64,000 nucleotides of DNA from NCBI RefSeq assembly GCF_000829695.1, contig NZ_BBNN01000034.1, positions 24,329 to 88,328 of the forward strand, written 5' to 3'. A program made the translations under genes and the position numbers. The DNA comes from Streptomyces sp. NBRC 110035 (lineage in GTDB: Bacteria > Actinomycetota > Actinomycetes > Streptomycetales > Streptomycetaceae). This document shows positions 17,901-25,810 of the stretch, in pieces. The notes beneath the pieces were generated by a model. That model worked only from the letters and a program-made list of their open reading frames with translations, made no database searches and was not told the DNA's origin. Every line of letters begins with the position of its first letter. The first letter of the stretch is position 1.

Positions 17901-18793
17901 CCGGAGCCCGGGCCGTGGACCGAACCCGAACCCCAACCGCCCGTCCCGCGGTTCTCGGTCCCCGGGGCGCTGCCCAGGCCGGGTACCGGCGGGGCTTCCC
18001 CGGCGGTCCGGACCGCCGCGGAACCGTGGGCGTGGTGTGTCGGGCCGTCCGGCGGACGCACGGTCACCGACCCCGACCCCGCGCTCGCCTCCGCGCCCGA
18101 GGGCGGCTTGGTGGACGGCTCCGTGGACGGCTCCGGCACGCGGACGTGCCCCTCGCCGTCCGGCGTCGTCCATGCCCGCGCCCCCGGCCCCGCGGCCGGG
18201 GTGAGCCGGAGGGCCGACTCACCGATCCGCAGCAGCGCGCCCGGTGCCAGACCGACCGGGCGGGAGCCCACCCGCCGGCCGTCCAGGGTCGTGCCGTTGG
18301 TGGAGCCGAGGTCGGCGACCGAGACCCTGCCGTCCGGGCCGACCGTCACCGCGCAGTGCAGCCGGGAGACGTCCGGGTCGTCGAGCGGCACATCGGCGTC
18401 GGCCGAGCGGCCGATGCGGATCTCGCCGCCGTGCAGCAGATGGACGCCGCCCGCGTCGGGGCCGGCGACGACGTGGAGCCTGGTCGGGGCGTCGTCCAGC
18501 TCGGGATGCGGCTCGGGCTGGCCCGGGGTGCCCACGGCCAGCACCGCGCCGTCGATCAGGGGAGGCTCGCCGAGCGTGCAGCGCTGGGCGTCCAGCCGCT
18601 GGTCGCCGGCGTACAGCACCGGGGCGCCGGAGGAGCCCGGGGAACCGGAGGCGCTGTCGCCGCCGGAGACCGCGGAGGCCAGCGTGGCGGCCACCGCCGC
18701 CAGGGCCGTACCGGCGGGGGCGGTGACGACCACATGGCCTCGCGCGGGGGAGGGCGGGCCCAGCGGATCTACCACGGTCAGCCGGATCTGCAT
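14966..18793 (-). CDS. FHA-domain, FtsK/EccC-like ATPase protein
   Basis: This 1,275-residue protein joins several parts. Residues 1-90 are a small N-terminal domain, and about 105-198 are an FHA domain with its phosphothreonine-binding signature (IRIGRSADADV, DVSRLHC, DLGSTNGTTLDG). About 200-560 form a long disordered linker dominated by Gly-Ser-Pro repeats. A C-terminal FtsK/SpoIIIE-like half has a Walker A-like GPSGSGRT near residue 930 and Walker B LIVVVDDLDAL near 1,097. The Walker lysine is replaced by Arg, as in some distal EccC domains, so ATP hydrolysis is doubtful. ATG 18793 starts the conserved part; upstream in-frame codons look non-coding. It is divergent from the kinase gene pkaA, so it may read kinase-phosphorylated partners. 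Confidence 0.82.
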   Translation of the reverse strand: MQIRLTVVDPLGPPSPARGHVVVTAPAGTALAAVAATLASAVSGGDSASGSPGSSGAPVLYAGDQRLDAQRCTLGEPPLIDGAVLAVGTPGQPEPHPELDDAPTRLHVVAGPDAGGVHLLHGGEIRIGRSADADVPLDDPDVSRLHCAVTVGPDGRVSVADLGSTNGTTLDGRRVGSRPVGLAPGALLRIGESALRLTPAAGPGARAWTTPDGEGHVRVPEPSTEPSTKPPSGAEASAGSGSVTVRPPDGPTHHAHGSAAVRTAGEAPPVPGLGSAPGTENRGTGGWGSGSVHGPGSGAASGSRSDTGSGSGPGSGPGSGSAHGSDSGPGPRSGTGTGSGADAGAGAGLGSETGYGYGSRNTDRHGGSGGRTVHVASRGDVPRVPKGRRVSQPRPAGDGSGRVSGAGAATHAGGTGAPAGSGADGGLTAWPGAPGDRPADGRRGTPARGTDPAEADLAPQPSGGRRRGGLSAWARRLAGGRPEPESTGPDPYGEEAAGAVPAEPAVAAAGPPETWPDPATLLLTALGPGPRLWERGPGHPEALAIRLGTADRAVPGGSGLLPAVPVTSGLREVGALGLAGPRERLTGLARAVLAQLAALHSPDVLEIVLITADRSRTLEERTAEWAWLGWLPHVRPGHGQDCRLLLAHDREQAAARAEELLRRLEDHDHASRTSSAPASPSASSASSAPLIPEQPRASGADRGTPRRPSRVRDDSAGGGAAGGFAGSYTVVVVDGDPGDPGVRDAVARLAVEGPRAGIHLVCLAETAAASASSPVTKTYEAACAVTPAFRECGAVALLSGDVATTLRLLRVAATGSGTAPGPVGHGTVATVDAVSPAWAERFARALAPLRTAGASGTRHARVSAPLPRSARLLDELGLARATPASLMARWADSADDKERLGGRVCAVLGAGPRGPVSADLVADGPHLLVEGPSGSGRTELLRAVVASLAAAERPDRLGIVLVDGCAGTTDGGQGGGQNSGHGGGQGDGLRVCTDVPHVTTHLSANDPVRMREFAQSLSAELKRRAELLGRSDFVEWHTGRELSDRMVAQRAAAPRGPATGGGEHPGDLDSLPSSSTLRLRPGSALRRAEAPPPLPRLIVVVDDLDALVSPALGSPGRPAAGSVLRALEAVAREGERLGVHLVSATGPGARTAETEPVRRAALRVTLDASAPGRGTASPFEPNQESGGEPAPGRGRLAHPDGRVTAFQGGRVTGRIPRTATLRPTVVPLEWHRMGDPPARRTVRELGNGPTDLALLASALERAAREVAATEVPSLL

Positions 18794-19285
18794 CGCCGTG
18801 AGCGGTCCCTTCTGCGCGAGCGCCCGTGGTACGGAGGACGGGACCGCCCCGCGGTCCCCCACCGCGGACTTCCCCCACCACCACACGCGCACGTACGGCC
18901 AGTGCTTCCCGCATCCTCGCACCTGCCACCGACAACGCGCCCGCCTTCCCGCATCAAATGATCTTGATTGGTCGGCTCTGCCCTCAAAAGTGCCTGACCA
19001 ATGAGTCGTGAATGATCGTTCCTCCGCCGCTTGAGATCGGTCACGTCCGGCCCCCGGCAACCAGGGGACCGGGTCGAGCGTCTTCCCTTCACACGTGTTG
19101 CCTCGCCTCGCACGGGGGCGGGCCCGTACAGGAGACGGGGAAGGAACCGGGAGGGAACCGGGAAGGAAGTCGTCGACGGTGTCAGGCCGGTGTCCCGCGC
19201 TGCGGCATTACAGTGGGGCGGAACATTTCCGAGCACGACGCATCACGGTGTACGCCAGCCAAGCAAGCAGCAGGGAGCGCATGAC
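18794..19285. promoter_or_regulatory. Divergent promoter region of the FHA protein and pkaA
   Basis: This 492-bp gap contains no gene. An AT-rich island at about 18955-19017 stands out from the surrounding 70%+ GC DNA. It contains a 7-bp inverted repeat, ATTGGTC (18967-18973) and GACCAAT (18996-19002), a candidate operator. Purine-rich repeats (ggaaccggga) occur near 19145-19168. The pkaA ribosome site (cagggag) is close to the gap's right end. Confidence 0.4.
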
Positions 19286-20986
19286 GTGCGGCCGGTAGGC
19301 AGCAAGTACCTGCTCGAGGAGCCGATCGGACGCGGCGCCACGGGCACCGTCTGGCGGGCCCGCCAGCGGGAGACCGCGGGGGCCGAGGCGGCAGTGCCCG
19401 GTCAACCGGGAGAGACCGTCGCGATCAAGGTCCTCAAGGAGGAGCTCGCGAACGACGCGGACGTCGTGATGCGTTTCCTGAGGGAACGCTCCGTCCTGCT
19501 CAGACTGACCCACCCCAACATCGTCCGGGTCCGCGACCTGGTCGTCGAGGGTGATCTGCTGGCGCTGGTCATGGACCTCGTCGAGGGCCCCGACCTGCAC
19601 CGTTACCTGCGCGAGAACGGCCCCTTCACGCCCGCCGGCGCCGCTCTCATGACCGCCCAGATCGCCGACGCCCTCGCCGTCAGCCACGCCGACGGCGTGG
19701 TGCACCGCGACCTGAAGCCCGCCAACGTGCTGCTCCAGCAGGGCGGCGGCGAGCTGCACCCGATGCTGACCGACTTCGGCATCGCCCGGCTGGCCGACTC
19801 CCCGGGGCTGACCCGCACCCACGAGTTCGTCGGCACGCCCGCGTACATCGCGCCGGAGTCCGCCGAAGGCCGCCCGCAGACCTCCGCCGTCGACATCTAC
19901 GGCGCCGGCATCCTGCTGTACGAGCTGGTCACCGGTCGCCCGCCGTTCTCCGGCGGTTCCGCCCTGGAGGTGCTGCACCAGCACCTGAGTGCCGAGCCGC
20001 GCCGCCCCTCCACGGTTCCGGACCCGCTCTGGACGGTCATAGAGCGCTGCCTCAGCAAGAACCCCGAGCAGCGGCCCAGCGCCGAGAACCTCGCGCGCGG
20101 CCTGCGGGTCGTCGCCGACGGCATCGGCGTGCACGTGAACTCCGCGCAGATCTCCGCCGCCGAGAACGTCGGCGTGCTCCTCATGCCCGACCCGGCGCCC
20201 GCCCCCGTGCCCGGCACCCCCGGCGCGCCCGGTTCCGCCGACCCGACGCAGGTGCTGCCGCACACCCAGGGTGCGTACGACCCCAACGGCGCGACCAGCG
20301 TCCTGCCGCAGACCGGCCCCCACACCGGCGCGGGCGGCCCCTCCGGCGCCGCCGACCCGACCGCCGTCATGCCCCCGGTACCACCCGGCTCGCCCGGCCA
20401 GGGCGGCCAGGGACAGTCCGGCCCCGACGACCCGCATCCCTGGCAGAACCAGATGCGCGCGGCCCGCGACCGCAACGATCAGACCCAGGTCCAGTACGTC
20501 GACCCGGGTGAGGACCCGCTGCGCCGTCGCCCCCAGCGGCAGGTCGCCCGGCCACAGCAACAGCCACAGCAGCCGCCGCGGCGGCGCCCGCAGTCCGGAA
20601 CCGGCCCCGGACGGCCGCAGCCGTACCAGCAGGCGCAGCAGCCTCAGCAGTACGCCCCGCCCCCGCCCCCGCAGCCCCGGCCCCAGCGGTCGCGGCAGCC
20701 GGAGCCGCAGCGGTACACCCCGCCGCCGGAGCCGCGACGCCCCGCGCGCGAGCCCCGGCAGCGCGGCGCCAACCCGATGCGCATCCCCGGTCTCGGCTGC
20801 CTGAAGGGCTGCCTGTTCACGATCGTCATCCTGTTCGTGGCGAGCTGGCTGATCTGGGAGCTGAGTCCGCTGCAGGACTGGATCGGCAGCGGCAAGGGCT
20901 ACTGGGACCAGCTCACCGACTGGTTCGGCAACACGGTGGACTGGTTCCAGGACCTGGGCGATTCCGGTTCCGACCTGCCGCAGTAG
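19286..20986 (+). CDS. pkaA: Membrane serine/threonine protein kinase PkaA
   Basis: This 566-residue Hanks-type kinase has a cytoplasmic catalytic domain at about residues 8-275: glycine loop GRGATGTVW, ATP-binding lysine K48 (VAIKVL), catalytic loop HRDLKPANV near 140, DFG near 163 and an APE motif. A Pro/Gln-rich linker of about 230 residues follows, then one membrane segment at about 505-527 (LFTIVILFVASWLIW) and a short extracytoplasmic tail of about 40 residues. Unlike PknB it has no PASTA domains. I chose GTG 19286 (VRPVGSKYLLEEP) with GGGAG upstream; an ATG at 19281 is out of frame. It is followed on the same strand by the paralogue pkaB, matching the pkaA-pkaB pair of S. coelicolor. 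Confidence 0.9.
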   Translation: MRPVGSKYLLEEPIGRGATGTVWRARQRETAGAEAAVPGQPGETVAIKVLKEELANDADVVMRFLRERSVLLRLTHPNIVRVRDLVVEGDLLALVMDLVEGPDLHRYLRENGPFTPAGAALMTAQIADALAVSHADGVVHRDLKPANVLLQQGGGELHPMLTDFGIARLADSPGLTRTHEFVGTPAYIAPESAEGRPQTSAVDIYGAGILLYELVTGRPPFSGGSALEVLHQHLSAEPRRPSTVPDPLWTVIERCLSKNPEQRPSAENLARGLRVVADGIGVHVNSAQISAAENVGVLLMPDPAPAPVPGTPGAPGSADPTQVLPHTQGAYDPNGATSVLPQTGPHTGAGGPSGAADPTAVMPPVPPGSPGQGGQGQSGPDDPHPWQNQMRAARDRNDQTQVQYVDPGEDPLRRRPQRQVARPQQQPQQPPRRRPQSGTGPGRPQPYQQAQQPQQYAPPPPPQPRPQRSRQPEPQRYTPPPEPRRPAREPRQRGANPMRIPGLGCLKGCLFTIVILFVASWLIWELSPLQDWIGSGKGYWDQLTDWFGNTVDWFQDLGDSGSDLPQ

Positions 20987-21127
20987 TCCGGCGCTGCCGA
21001 CGGCCCGGGGCGCTTCCGGCCGGTGTGTCGACGTGTCGACATCCGGCGGGTGATTTCCGGATCCCCGGTGAAGGTCGGCTTCCGGGGCGCGTAGCTTTGG
21101 CGGCAACACGCGTCGGTAGGAGCAGTC

Positions 21128-22378
21128 TTGGCACGGAAGATCGGCAGCCGGTACACCGCCCACCAGGTCCTCGGCCGGGGCAGCGCCGGCACGGTGTGGC
21201 TCGGCGAGGGGCCGGAGGGGCCCGTCGCCATCAAGCTGCTGCGCGAGGACCTCTCCTCGGACCAGGAACTCGTCGGACGCTTCGTGCAGGAGCGGACGGC
21301 GCTGCTCGGCCTGGAGCACCCGCACGTCGTCGCGGTGCGCGACCTGGTGGTCGACGGCAACGATCTCGCGCTGGTCATGGACCTGGTCCGCGGTACGGAT
21401 CTGCGCACCCGCCTCGACCGCGAGCGCAGGCTCGCCCCGGAGGCCGCCGCGGCGATCGTCGCCGACGTCGCGGACGGCCTGGCGGCGGCGCACGCGGCGG
21501 GGGTCGTGCACCGGGACGTCAAGCCGGAGAACGTCCTGCTGGACATGCAGGGTCCGCTCGGCCCCGGCGGCTCGCACCGCGCGCTGCTGACCGACTTCGG
21601 TGTGGCCAAGCTCATCGACACCCCGCGCCGCACCCGTGCCACGAAGATCATCGGGACGCCGGACTACCTGGCTCCGGAGATCGTGGAGGGCCTGCCGCCG
21701 CGCGCGTCGGTCGACATCTACGCCCTCGCCACGGTCCTGTACGAGCTGCTCGCGGGTTTCACGCCGTTCGGCGGCGGACATCCCGGAGCGGTGCTGCGCC
21801 GCCATGTCACCGAGTCGGTCGTCCCGCTCCCCGGCATCCCCGACGAGCTGTGGCAGCTGCTCGTGCAGTGCCTGGCCAAGGCGCCCGCCTCGCGGCTGCG
21901 GGCCTCGGAGCTCGGGGCGCGGCTGCGGGAGCTGCTGCCCCTGCTGGCCGGGATGCCGCCGCTGGACGTGGACGAGCCGGACACCGAGCCGGCGGAGCGG
22001 GAGGGCGACGAGACCCGGCCCTCCGGTCCGGCGCCGGCCACCGCGGAGCCCGCGCCGCGCCGCGGCGCCGTTCCGCTGGTGCCGGGCGCGAAGCCGGCCG
22101 ACTCCAACCGGGACACCCATACGTCGATGCGGGTGCCGGCCCCGGACGAGCTGGCCGGAGGCGCCCGCGGCACGGCCCGCGCGCCCCGCGCCAGCGGCGC
22201 CCGCCGCCCCGGCTCGGCCCGCAACCGCGCGATCGCCCGGCGGCGCCGGCTGGCCCTGGCCGCGCTGACGGTGACCCTGCTGGCCGCCGTCGGGGCGGGC
22301 GCCTGGCTGGCCGCCTCGGACGACGGGCCCGGAGCGGACCCGCGCGACTCGAACAACTCGGCCCCCGCCACGCCCTGA
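21128..22378 (+). CDS. pkaB: Membrane serine/threonine protein kinase PkaB
   Basis: This 416-residue Hanks-type kinase is a paralogue of the adjacent PkaA. Its kinase domain (about residues 8-270) has GRGSAGTVW, K36 in VAIKLL, HRDVKPENVLLD near 128, DFGVAKL and APE. A Pro/Ala-rich linker of about 100 residues leads to a single membrane helix (about 375-397, LALAALTVTLLAAVGAGAW) and a tail of only some 20 residues outside, so it has no evident sensor domain. The start is TTG at 21128 with AGGAG six bases upstream, which decides it. The 141-bp gap after pkaA means it could have its own promoter or be co-transcribed. Confidence 0.9.
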   Translation: MARKIGSRYTAHQVLGRGSAGTVWLGEGPEGPVAIKLLREDLSSDQELVGRFVQERTALLGLEHPHVVAVRDLVVDGNDLALVMDLVRGTDLRTRLDRERRLAPEAAAAIVADVADGLAAAHAAGVVHRDVKPENVLLDMQGPLGPGGSHRALLTDFGVAKLIDTPRRTRATKIIGTPDYLAPEIVEGLPPRASVDIYALATVLYELLAGFTPFGGGHPGAVLRRHVTESVVPLPGIPDELWQLLVQCLAKAPASRLRASELGARLRELLPLLAGMPPLDVDEPDTEPAEREGDETRPSGPAPATAEPAPRRGAVPLVPGAKPADSNRDTHTSMRVPAPDELAGGARGTARAPRASGARRPGSARNRAIARRRRLALAALTVTLLAAVGAGAWLAASDDGPGADPRDSNNSAPATP

Positions 22379-22476
22379 CCCCCGACTCGCCGCCCTGACC
22401 TGCCCCGACGCCCGCTACAGGCCCTGCGGACGGGCGTCCGGCATGGGCTGCTCGGACGAGCCGTTACGCTGGGGGT

Positions 22477-23583
22477 GTGGCAGTCGTCGATGTTTCCGAA
22501 GAGCTCAAGTCCCTCTCCTCGACCATGGAGTCGATCGAGGCCGTTCTGGACCTCGACAAGCTGAGGGCAGACATCGCCGTGCTCGAGGAGCAGGCGGCCG
22601 CTCCCTCCCTGTGGGACGACCCGGATGCGGCGCAGAAGATCACCAGCAAGCTCTCCCACCTCCAGGCCGAGGTCAGGAAGGCGGAGACGCTGCGCGGGCG
22701 GATCGACGATCTCGCCGTGCTCTTCGAGATGGCCGAGGAGGAGGACGACCCGGACACCCGCGCGGAGGCCGAGTCCGAGCTGACCAACGTCCGCAAGGCG
22801 CTCGACGAGATGGAGGTCCGGACCCTCCTGTCCGGCGAGTACGACGCGCGCGAGGCGCTCGTCAACATCCGCGCGGAGGCCGGTGGCGTCGACGCCGCCG
22901 ACTTCGCGGAGAAGCTCCAGCGCATGTACCTGCGCTGGGCCGAGCAGCACGGCTACAGGACCGAGATCTACGAGACGTCGTACGCGGAGGAGGCCGGCAT
23001 CAAGTCGACCACCTTCGCCGTGCAGGTGCCGTACGCCTACGGCACCCTCTCGGTCGAGCAGGGCACCCACCGGCTGGTGCGCATCTCGCCCTTCGACAAC
23101 CAGGGCCGTCGCCAGACCTCGTTCGCGGGCGTCGAGGTGCTGCCCGTCGTCGAGCAGACCGACCACGTCGAGATCGACGAGTCCGAGCTGCGGGTGGACG
23201 TGTACCGGTCGTCCGGGCCCGGCGGCCAGGGCGTGAACACCACCGACTCCGCGGTGCGGCTGACCCACCTCCCCACCGGCATCGTGGTCTCCTGCCAGAA
23301 CGAGCGCTCGCAGATCCAGAACAAGGCCACCGCGATGAACGTCCTCCAGGCCAAGCTGCTGGAGCGGCGCCGCCAGGAGGAGCAGGCCAAGATGGACGCC
23401 CTCAAGGGCGACGGCGGCAACTCCTGGGGCAACCAGATGCGTTCGTACGTGCTGCACCCCTACCAGATGGTCAAGGACCTGCGCACGGAGCACGAAGTCG
23501 GCAACCCCGAGGCCGTGTTCAACGGTGAGATCCAGGGCTTCCTGGAAGCCGGAATTCGCTGGCGCAAGCAGCGGGAGAAGTAA
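22477..23583 (+). CDS. prfB: Peptide chain release factor 2
   Basis: RF2 reads UGA and UAA stop codons and triggers peptide release on the ribosome. This 368-residue protein has the stop-codon-reading tripeptide SPF near residue 204 (RISPFDNQGRRQTSFAG) and the universal GGQ motif near 250 (SSGPGGQGVNTTDSAVRLTH). The reading frame is continuous from GTG 22477, so there is no programmed +1 frameshift like the one that autoregulates E. coli prfB. That is usual in actinobacteria. A strong terminator follows at once. It heads the prfB...ftsE-ftsX...smpB block that is conserved in many Gram-positive genomes. Confidence 0.97.
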   Translation: MAVVDVSEELKSLSSTMESIEAVLDLDKLRADIAVLEEQAAAPSLWDDPDAAQKITSKLSHLQAEVRKAETLRGRIDDLAVLFEMAEEEDDPDTRAEAESELTNVRKALDEMEVRTLLSGEYDAREALVNIRAEAGGVDAADFAEKLQRMYLRWAEQHGYRTEIYETSYAEEAGIKSTTFAVQVPYAYGTLSVEQGTHRLVRISPFDNQGRRQTSFAGVEVLPVVEQTDHVEIDESELRVDVYRSSGPGGQGVNTTDSAVRLTHLPTGIVVSCQNERSQIQNKATAMNVLQAKLLERRRQEEQAKMDALKGDGGNSWGNQMRSYVLHPYQMVKDLRTEHEVGNPEAVFNGEIQGFLEAGIRWRKQREK

Positions 23584-23611
23584 CCCGGCGCGCGAACAAT
23601 GCTTTGTCGAC

Positions 23612-23648
23612 AAGGCAACTGCCGCCCCTGTGGCGGCAGTTGCCTTTT
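23612..23648 (+). terminator. Rho-independent terminator of prfB
   Basis: A perfect 15-bp stem (AAGGCAACTGCCGCC at 23612-23626, complement at 23632-23646) with a 5-nt loop is followed by a short T-run (TTTT at 23645-23648). It lies 28 bp after the prfB stop and is one of the most canonical terminators in the window. Confidence 0.92.
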
Positions 23649-23892
23649 GTGTGTCGGAGAAGCCGGGGTTTTACGTCACAATCACAGCTCCAACTCTCGG
23701 CAAAGTGCCTTTACCCGGACATCGCGTACGCAACGGCCTTGACGTTCATTTGAAAAATGGGAAAGGTGAGGCGCGGCATGCGTATCTCTGGGGCGCATGT
23801 GAACCGGGGGGCTTGCCTGTGGCAGTCGGCCCTGTTGATCACGGCCCCGAACGCAGCCTCATTGACGATCAGCTACTGGGGGTAGCACGCAT
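23649..23892 (+). promoter_or_regulatory. Leader of the surface-protein gene
   Basis: This stretch has no gene and is relatively AT-rich for this DNA. It contains TTGACG at about 23738 followed by an A-rich run (gaaaaatgggaaagg), a plausible promoter, though no good -10 hexamer sits at the right distance. A roughly 120-nt untranslated leader would result. Confidence 0.3.
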
Positions 23893-24504
23893 ATGACGAA
23901 GAAGACGCGGATTCGCGTCGCACGCATCGCAGCCGGCGCAGTGGTCGCCGCGGGTGCATCGCTGATGGTGACGGGCGTGGCCCAGGCCGACGAGGACCCC
24001 ATCTGCGACATCGTGGTGACTCCGGACTGTGAGGAGGAGCCCGGCGAGGAGGAGCCCGGCGAGGGGGAGCCGGAGGAGCCTGTCGAGCCGGAGGAGCCCG
24101 TCGAGCCCGGGGAGCCTGTCGAGCCGGAGGAGCCCGGGGAGCCTGTCGAGCCGGAGGAGCCCGTCGAGCCCGTCGAGCCGGAGGAGCCCGTCGAGCCGAC
24201 CGGGGAGCCGACGACCCCGGGCGGTGGCGGCAACGGTGACGGCAAGGGGAACGGCAACGGCGGCAACGCCGCCGACCCGGCCGGCGGCTCCGGCCCCTCC
24301 ACCCAGGAGGAGGGCTCCTCGGCCCTCACCGACACGGGCGACGAGCCCGCCACGTCGGCCCAGGGCAGTGGCGAGGAGCTCGCCGAGACCGGTGCCGCCG
24401 AGATGACCTTCCTGGTCATCGGCGCCGCCACGATGATCGCCGGTGGCATCGGCTTCCGTGTGCTGCCGCGTCTCGCGGGCAGCCGCTCGGGTGCCGCTGC
24501 CTGA
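23893..24504 (+). CDS. Sortase-type cell-surface protein with Glu-Pro repeats
   Basis: This 203-residue protein is predicted to be secreted and wall-anchored. It has a basic N-terminus and a hydrophobic signal peptide ending near AQA at residue 35. A low-complexity region of EEPVEPEEP-type repeats follows (about residues 47-110), then a Gly/Asn-rich spacer and a cell-wall sorting signal: LAETG at 163-167, a hydrophobic segment and a basic tail. LAxTG is the motif of class E sortases, which in Streptomyces anchor long chaplins, so this is probably a class E substrate. The acidic Pro-rich region would form an extended stalk. ATG 23893 is the only reasonable start, with a G-rich ribosome site. 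Its function is not known. Confidence 0.85.
   Translation: MTKKTRIRVARIAAGAVVAAGASLMVTGVAQADEDPICDIVVTPDCEEEPGEEEPGEGEPEEPVEPEEPVEPGEPVEPEEPGEPVEPEEPVEPVEPEEPVEPTGEPTTPGGGGNGDGKGNGNGGNAADPAGGSGPSTQEEGSSALTDTGDEPATSAQGSGEELAETGAAEMTFLVIGAATMIAGGIGFRVLPRLAGSRSGAAA
24025..24210 (+). repeat. In-gene repeat coding EEPVEP units
   Basis: Imperfect tandem repetition of units such as gagccggaggagcccgtc encodes the acidic/proline stalk of the surface protein. Such tracts change length easily, so copy number may differ between strains. Confidence 0.85.
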
Positions 24505-24549
24505 AGGTGACGGCGCGCGTACGCACCGTACGCACGGCAGGACGGAGGT

Positions 24550-24588
24550 CGAGGGGCTCGGAGCGGCGCATGCGCTCCGGGCCCCTCG
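24550..24588. terminator. Bidirectional hairpin between surface-protein and zinc-ribbon genes
   Basis: A 16-bp stem with one T-G wobble (24550-24565 with 24573-24588) closes a 7-nt loop between convergent genes. Confidence 0.75.
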
Positions 24589-24608
24589 GTCGTCCGTGCC
24601 GTGTGCCG

Positions 24609-24800
24609 TCAGGCGGTCTGGTGGGCGAGCAGCGCCACCGCCGCGACCAGTACCACCAGCAGCGCGATCAGCGCCGTCGGGTTCAGGCCCGCGAAGAAGT
24701 TCACCTGCTGCAGCCGCTCACGGTTCGCGCGGCACACCGGGCACCGGCCCTCGTTCACGGGTGCGGCGCAGTTGGCGCACACCAGCCGGTCGTACGTCAT
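24609..24800 (-). CDS. Small zinc-ribbon membrane protein
   Basis: This 63-residue protein has two CxxC knuckles (CANC and CPVC, residues 8-23) that form a probable zinc ribbon, followed by a single membrane helix at about 41-59 (TALIALLVVLVAAVALLA). ATG 24800 has AGGAGGG eight bases upstream, which supports this start over longer in-frame readings with Arg-rich, GC-skewed translation. I do not recognise a named family beyond zinc-ribbon membrane proteins. It lies in the ftsEX region but is on the opposite strand. Confidence 0.8.
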   Translation of the reverse strand: MTYDRLVCANCAAPVNEGRCPVCRANRERLQQVNFFAGLNPTALIALLVVLVAAVALLAHQTA

Positions 24801-25091
24801 GCGCTCGCCCTCCTCGCGCCGGTTCCGGTCGGTACAACGCCCGCGACGACGCGAACGTTCCCCGTCCCACTGTGCCAGGTTCCGCGGGAATCGGCGCGGC
24901 CCTCCGTGCCCTGCCTCGCCCCCGCCCCCGGCCCCGTCCCGTCCGTCCTCTGTCGGCTTCCGGCGCACCGGGCGGGTGCACATCCGGCATATAGCGCGCA
25001 AGTGTCGCGCAACCCCGGCCGGTGACTGCGGGCGGCCTTCCGCTTCGCGTAAGGTCACGCACATCTACCCCCGGCGACCCGTGGTGCACCA

Positions 25092-25781
25092 GTGATCCGA
25101 TTCGACAACGTCTCCAAGGCCTACCCCAAACAGAACCGTCCAGCCCTCCGGGATGTCACCCTGGAGGTCGAGAAGGGCGAGTTCGTGTTCCTCGTGGGGT
25201 CCTCGGGCTCCGGCAAGTCCACCTTCCTGCGGCTGATCCTCCGCGAGGAGCGGGCCAGCCACGGGCAGGTGCACGTCCTGGGCAAGGACCTCGCGCGCGT
25301 CTCCAACTGGAAGGTGCCGCAGGTCCGGCGCCAGCTGGGGACGGTGTTCCAGGACTTCCGGCTGCTGCCCAACAAGACGGTCGCCGAGAACGTCGCCTTC
25401 GCGCAGGAGGTCATCGGCAAGTCCCGCGGCGAGATCCGCAAGTCCGTGCCGCAGGTGCTCGACCTGGTGGGGCTCGGCGGCAAGGAGGACCGGATGCCCG
25501 GTGAGCTCTCCGGCGGTGAGCAGCAGCGCGTCGCCATCGCGCGGGCCTTCGTCAACCGGCCCAAGCTGCTCATCTGCGACGAGCCCACCGGCAACCTCGA
25601 CCCGCAGACCTCGGTGGGCATCATGAAGCTGCTCGACCGGATCAACCGGACGGGCACCACCGTGGTGATGGCGACGCACGACCAGAACATCGTGGACCAG
25701 ATGCGCAAGCGCGTCATCGAGCTGGAGAAGGGCCGCCTCGTCCGTGACCAGGCACGCGGCGTCTACGGCTACCAGCACTGA
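25092..25781 (+). CDS. ftsE: Cell-division ABC ATPase FtsE
   Basis: FtsE is the cytoplasmic ATPase of the FtsEX complex, which in bacteria couples division or wall growth to activation of peptidoglycan hydrolases. This 229-residue protein has Walker A GSSGSGKST (about 36-44), a Q-loop (VFQDFRLLPN), signature LSGGEQQR near 139 and Walker B LLICDEPTGNLD. GTG 25092 gives the family N-terminus (VIRFDNVSKAYP), although the ribosome site is weak. It is 29 bp upstream of ftsX, forming the standard operon. Confidence 0.96.
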   Translation: MIRFDNVSKAYPKQNRPALRDVTLEVEKGEFVFLVGSSGSGKSTFLRLILREERASHGQVHVLGKDLARVSNWKVPQVRRQLGTVFQDFRLLPNKTVAENVAFAQEVIGKSRGEIRKSVPQVLDLVGLGGKEDRMPGELSGGEQQRVAIARAFVNRPKLLICDEPTGNLDPQTSVGIMKLLDRINRTGTTVVMATHDQNIVDQMRKRVIELEKGRLVRDQARGVYGYQH

Positions 25782-25810
25782 CGAGGAACGGAAAGGCTTA
25801 ACCCCACGCC

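Noticed and set aside
18794..19060. N-terminal extension of the FHA protein to 19060
   Set aside because: Residues upstream of MQIRL have Trp/Arg/Cys-rich, non-coding-like composition and would overlap the AT-rich promoter island.
19031..19285. Longer start for PkaA at 19031
   Set aside because: The extra 85 residues are Arg/Gly/Pro-rich with non-coding-like composition and no kinase similarity. GTG 19286 has a good ribosome site and matches the kinase N-terminus.
22477..22600. Programmed +1 frameshift in prfB
   Set aside because: The frame is continuous from the GTG start through the GGQ motif, with no internal UGA.
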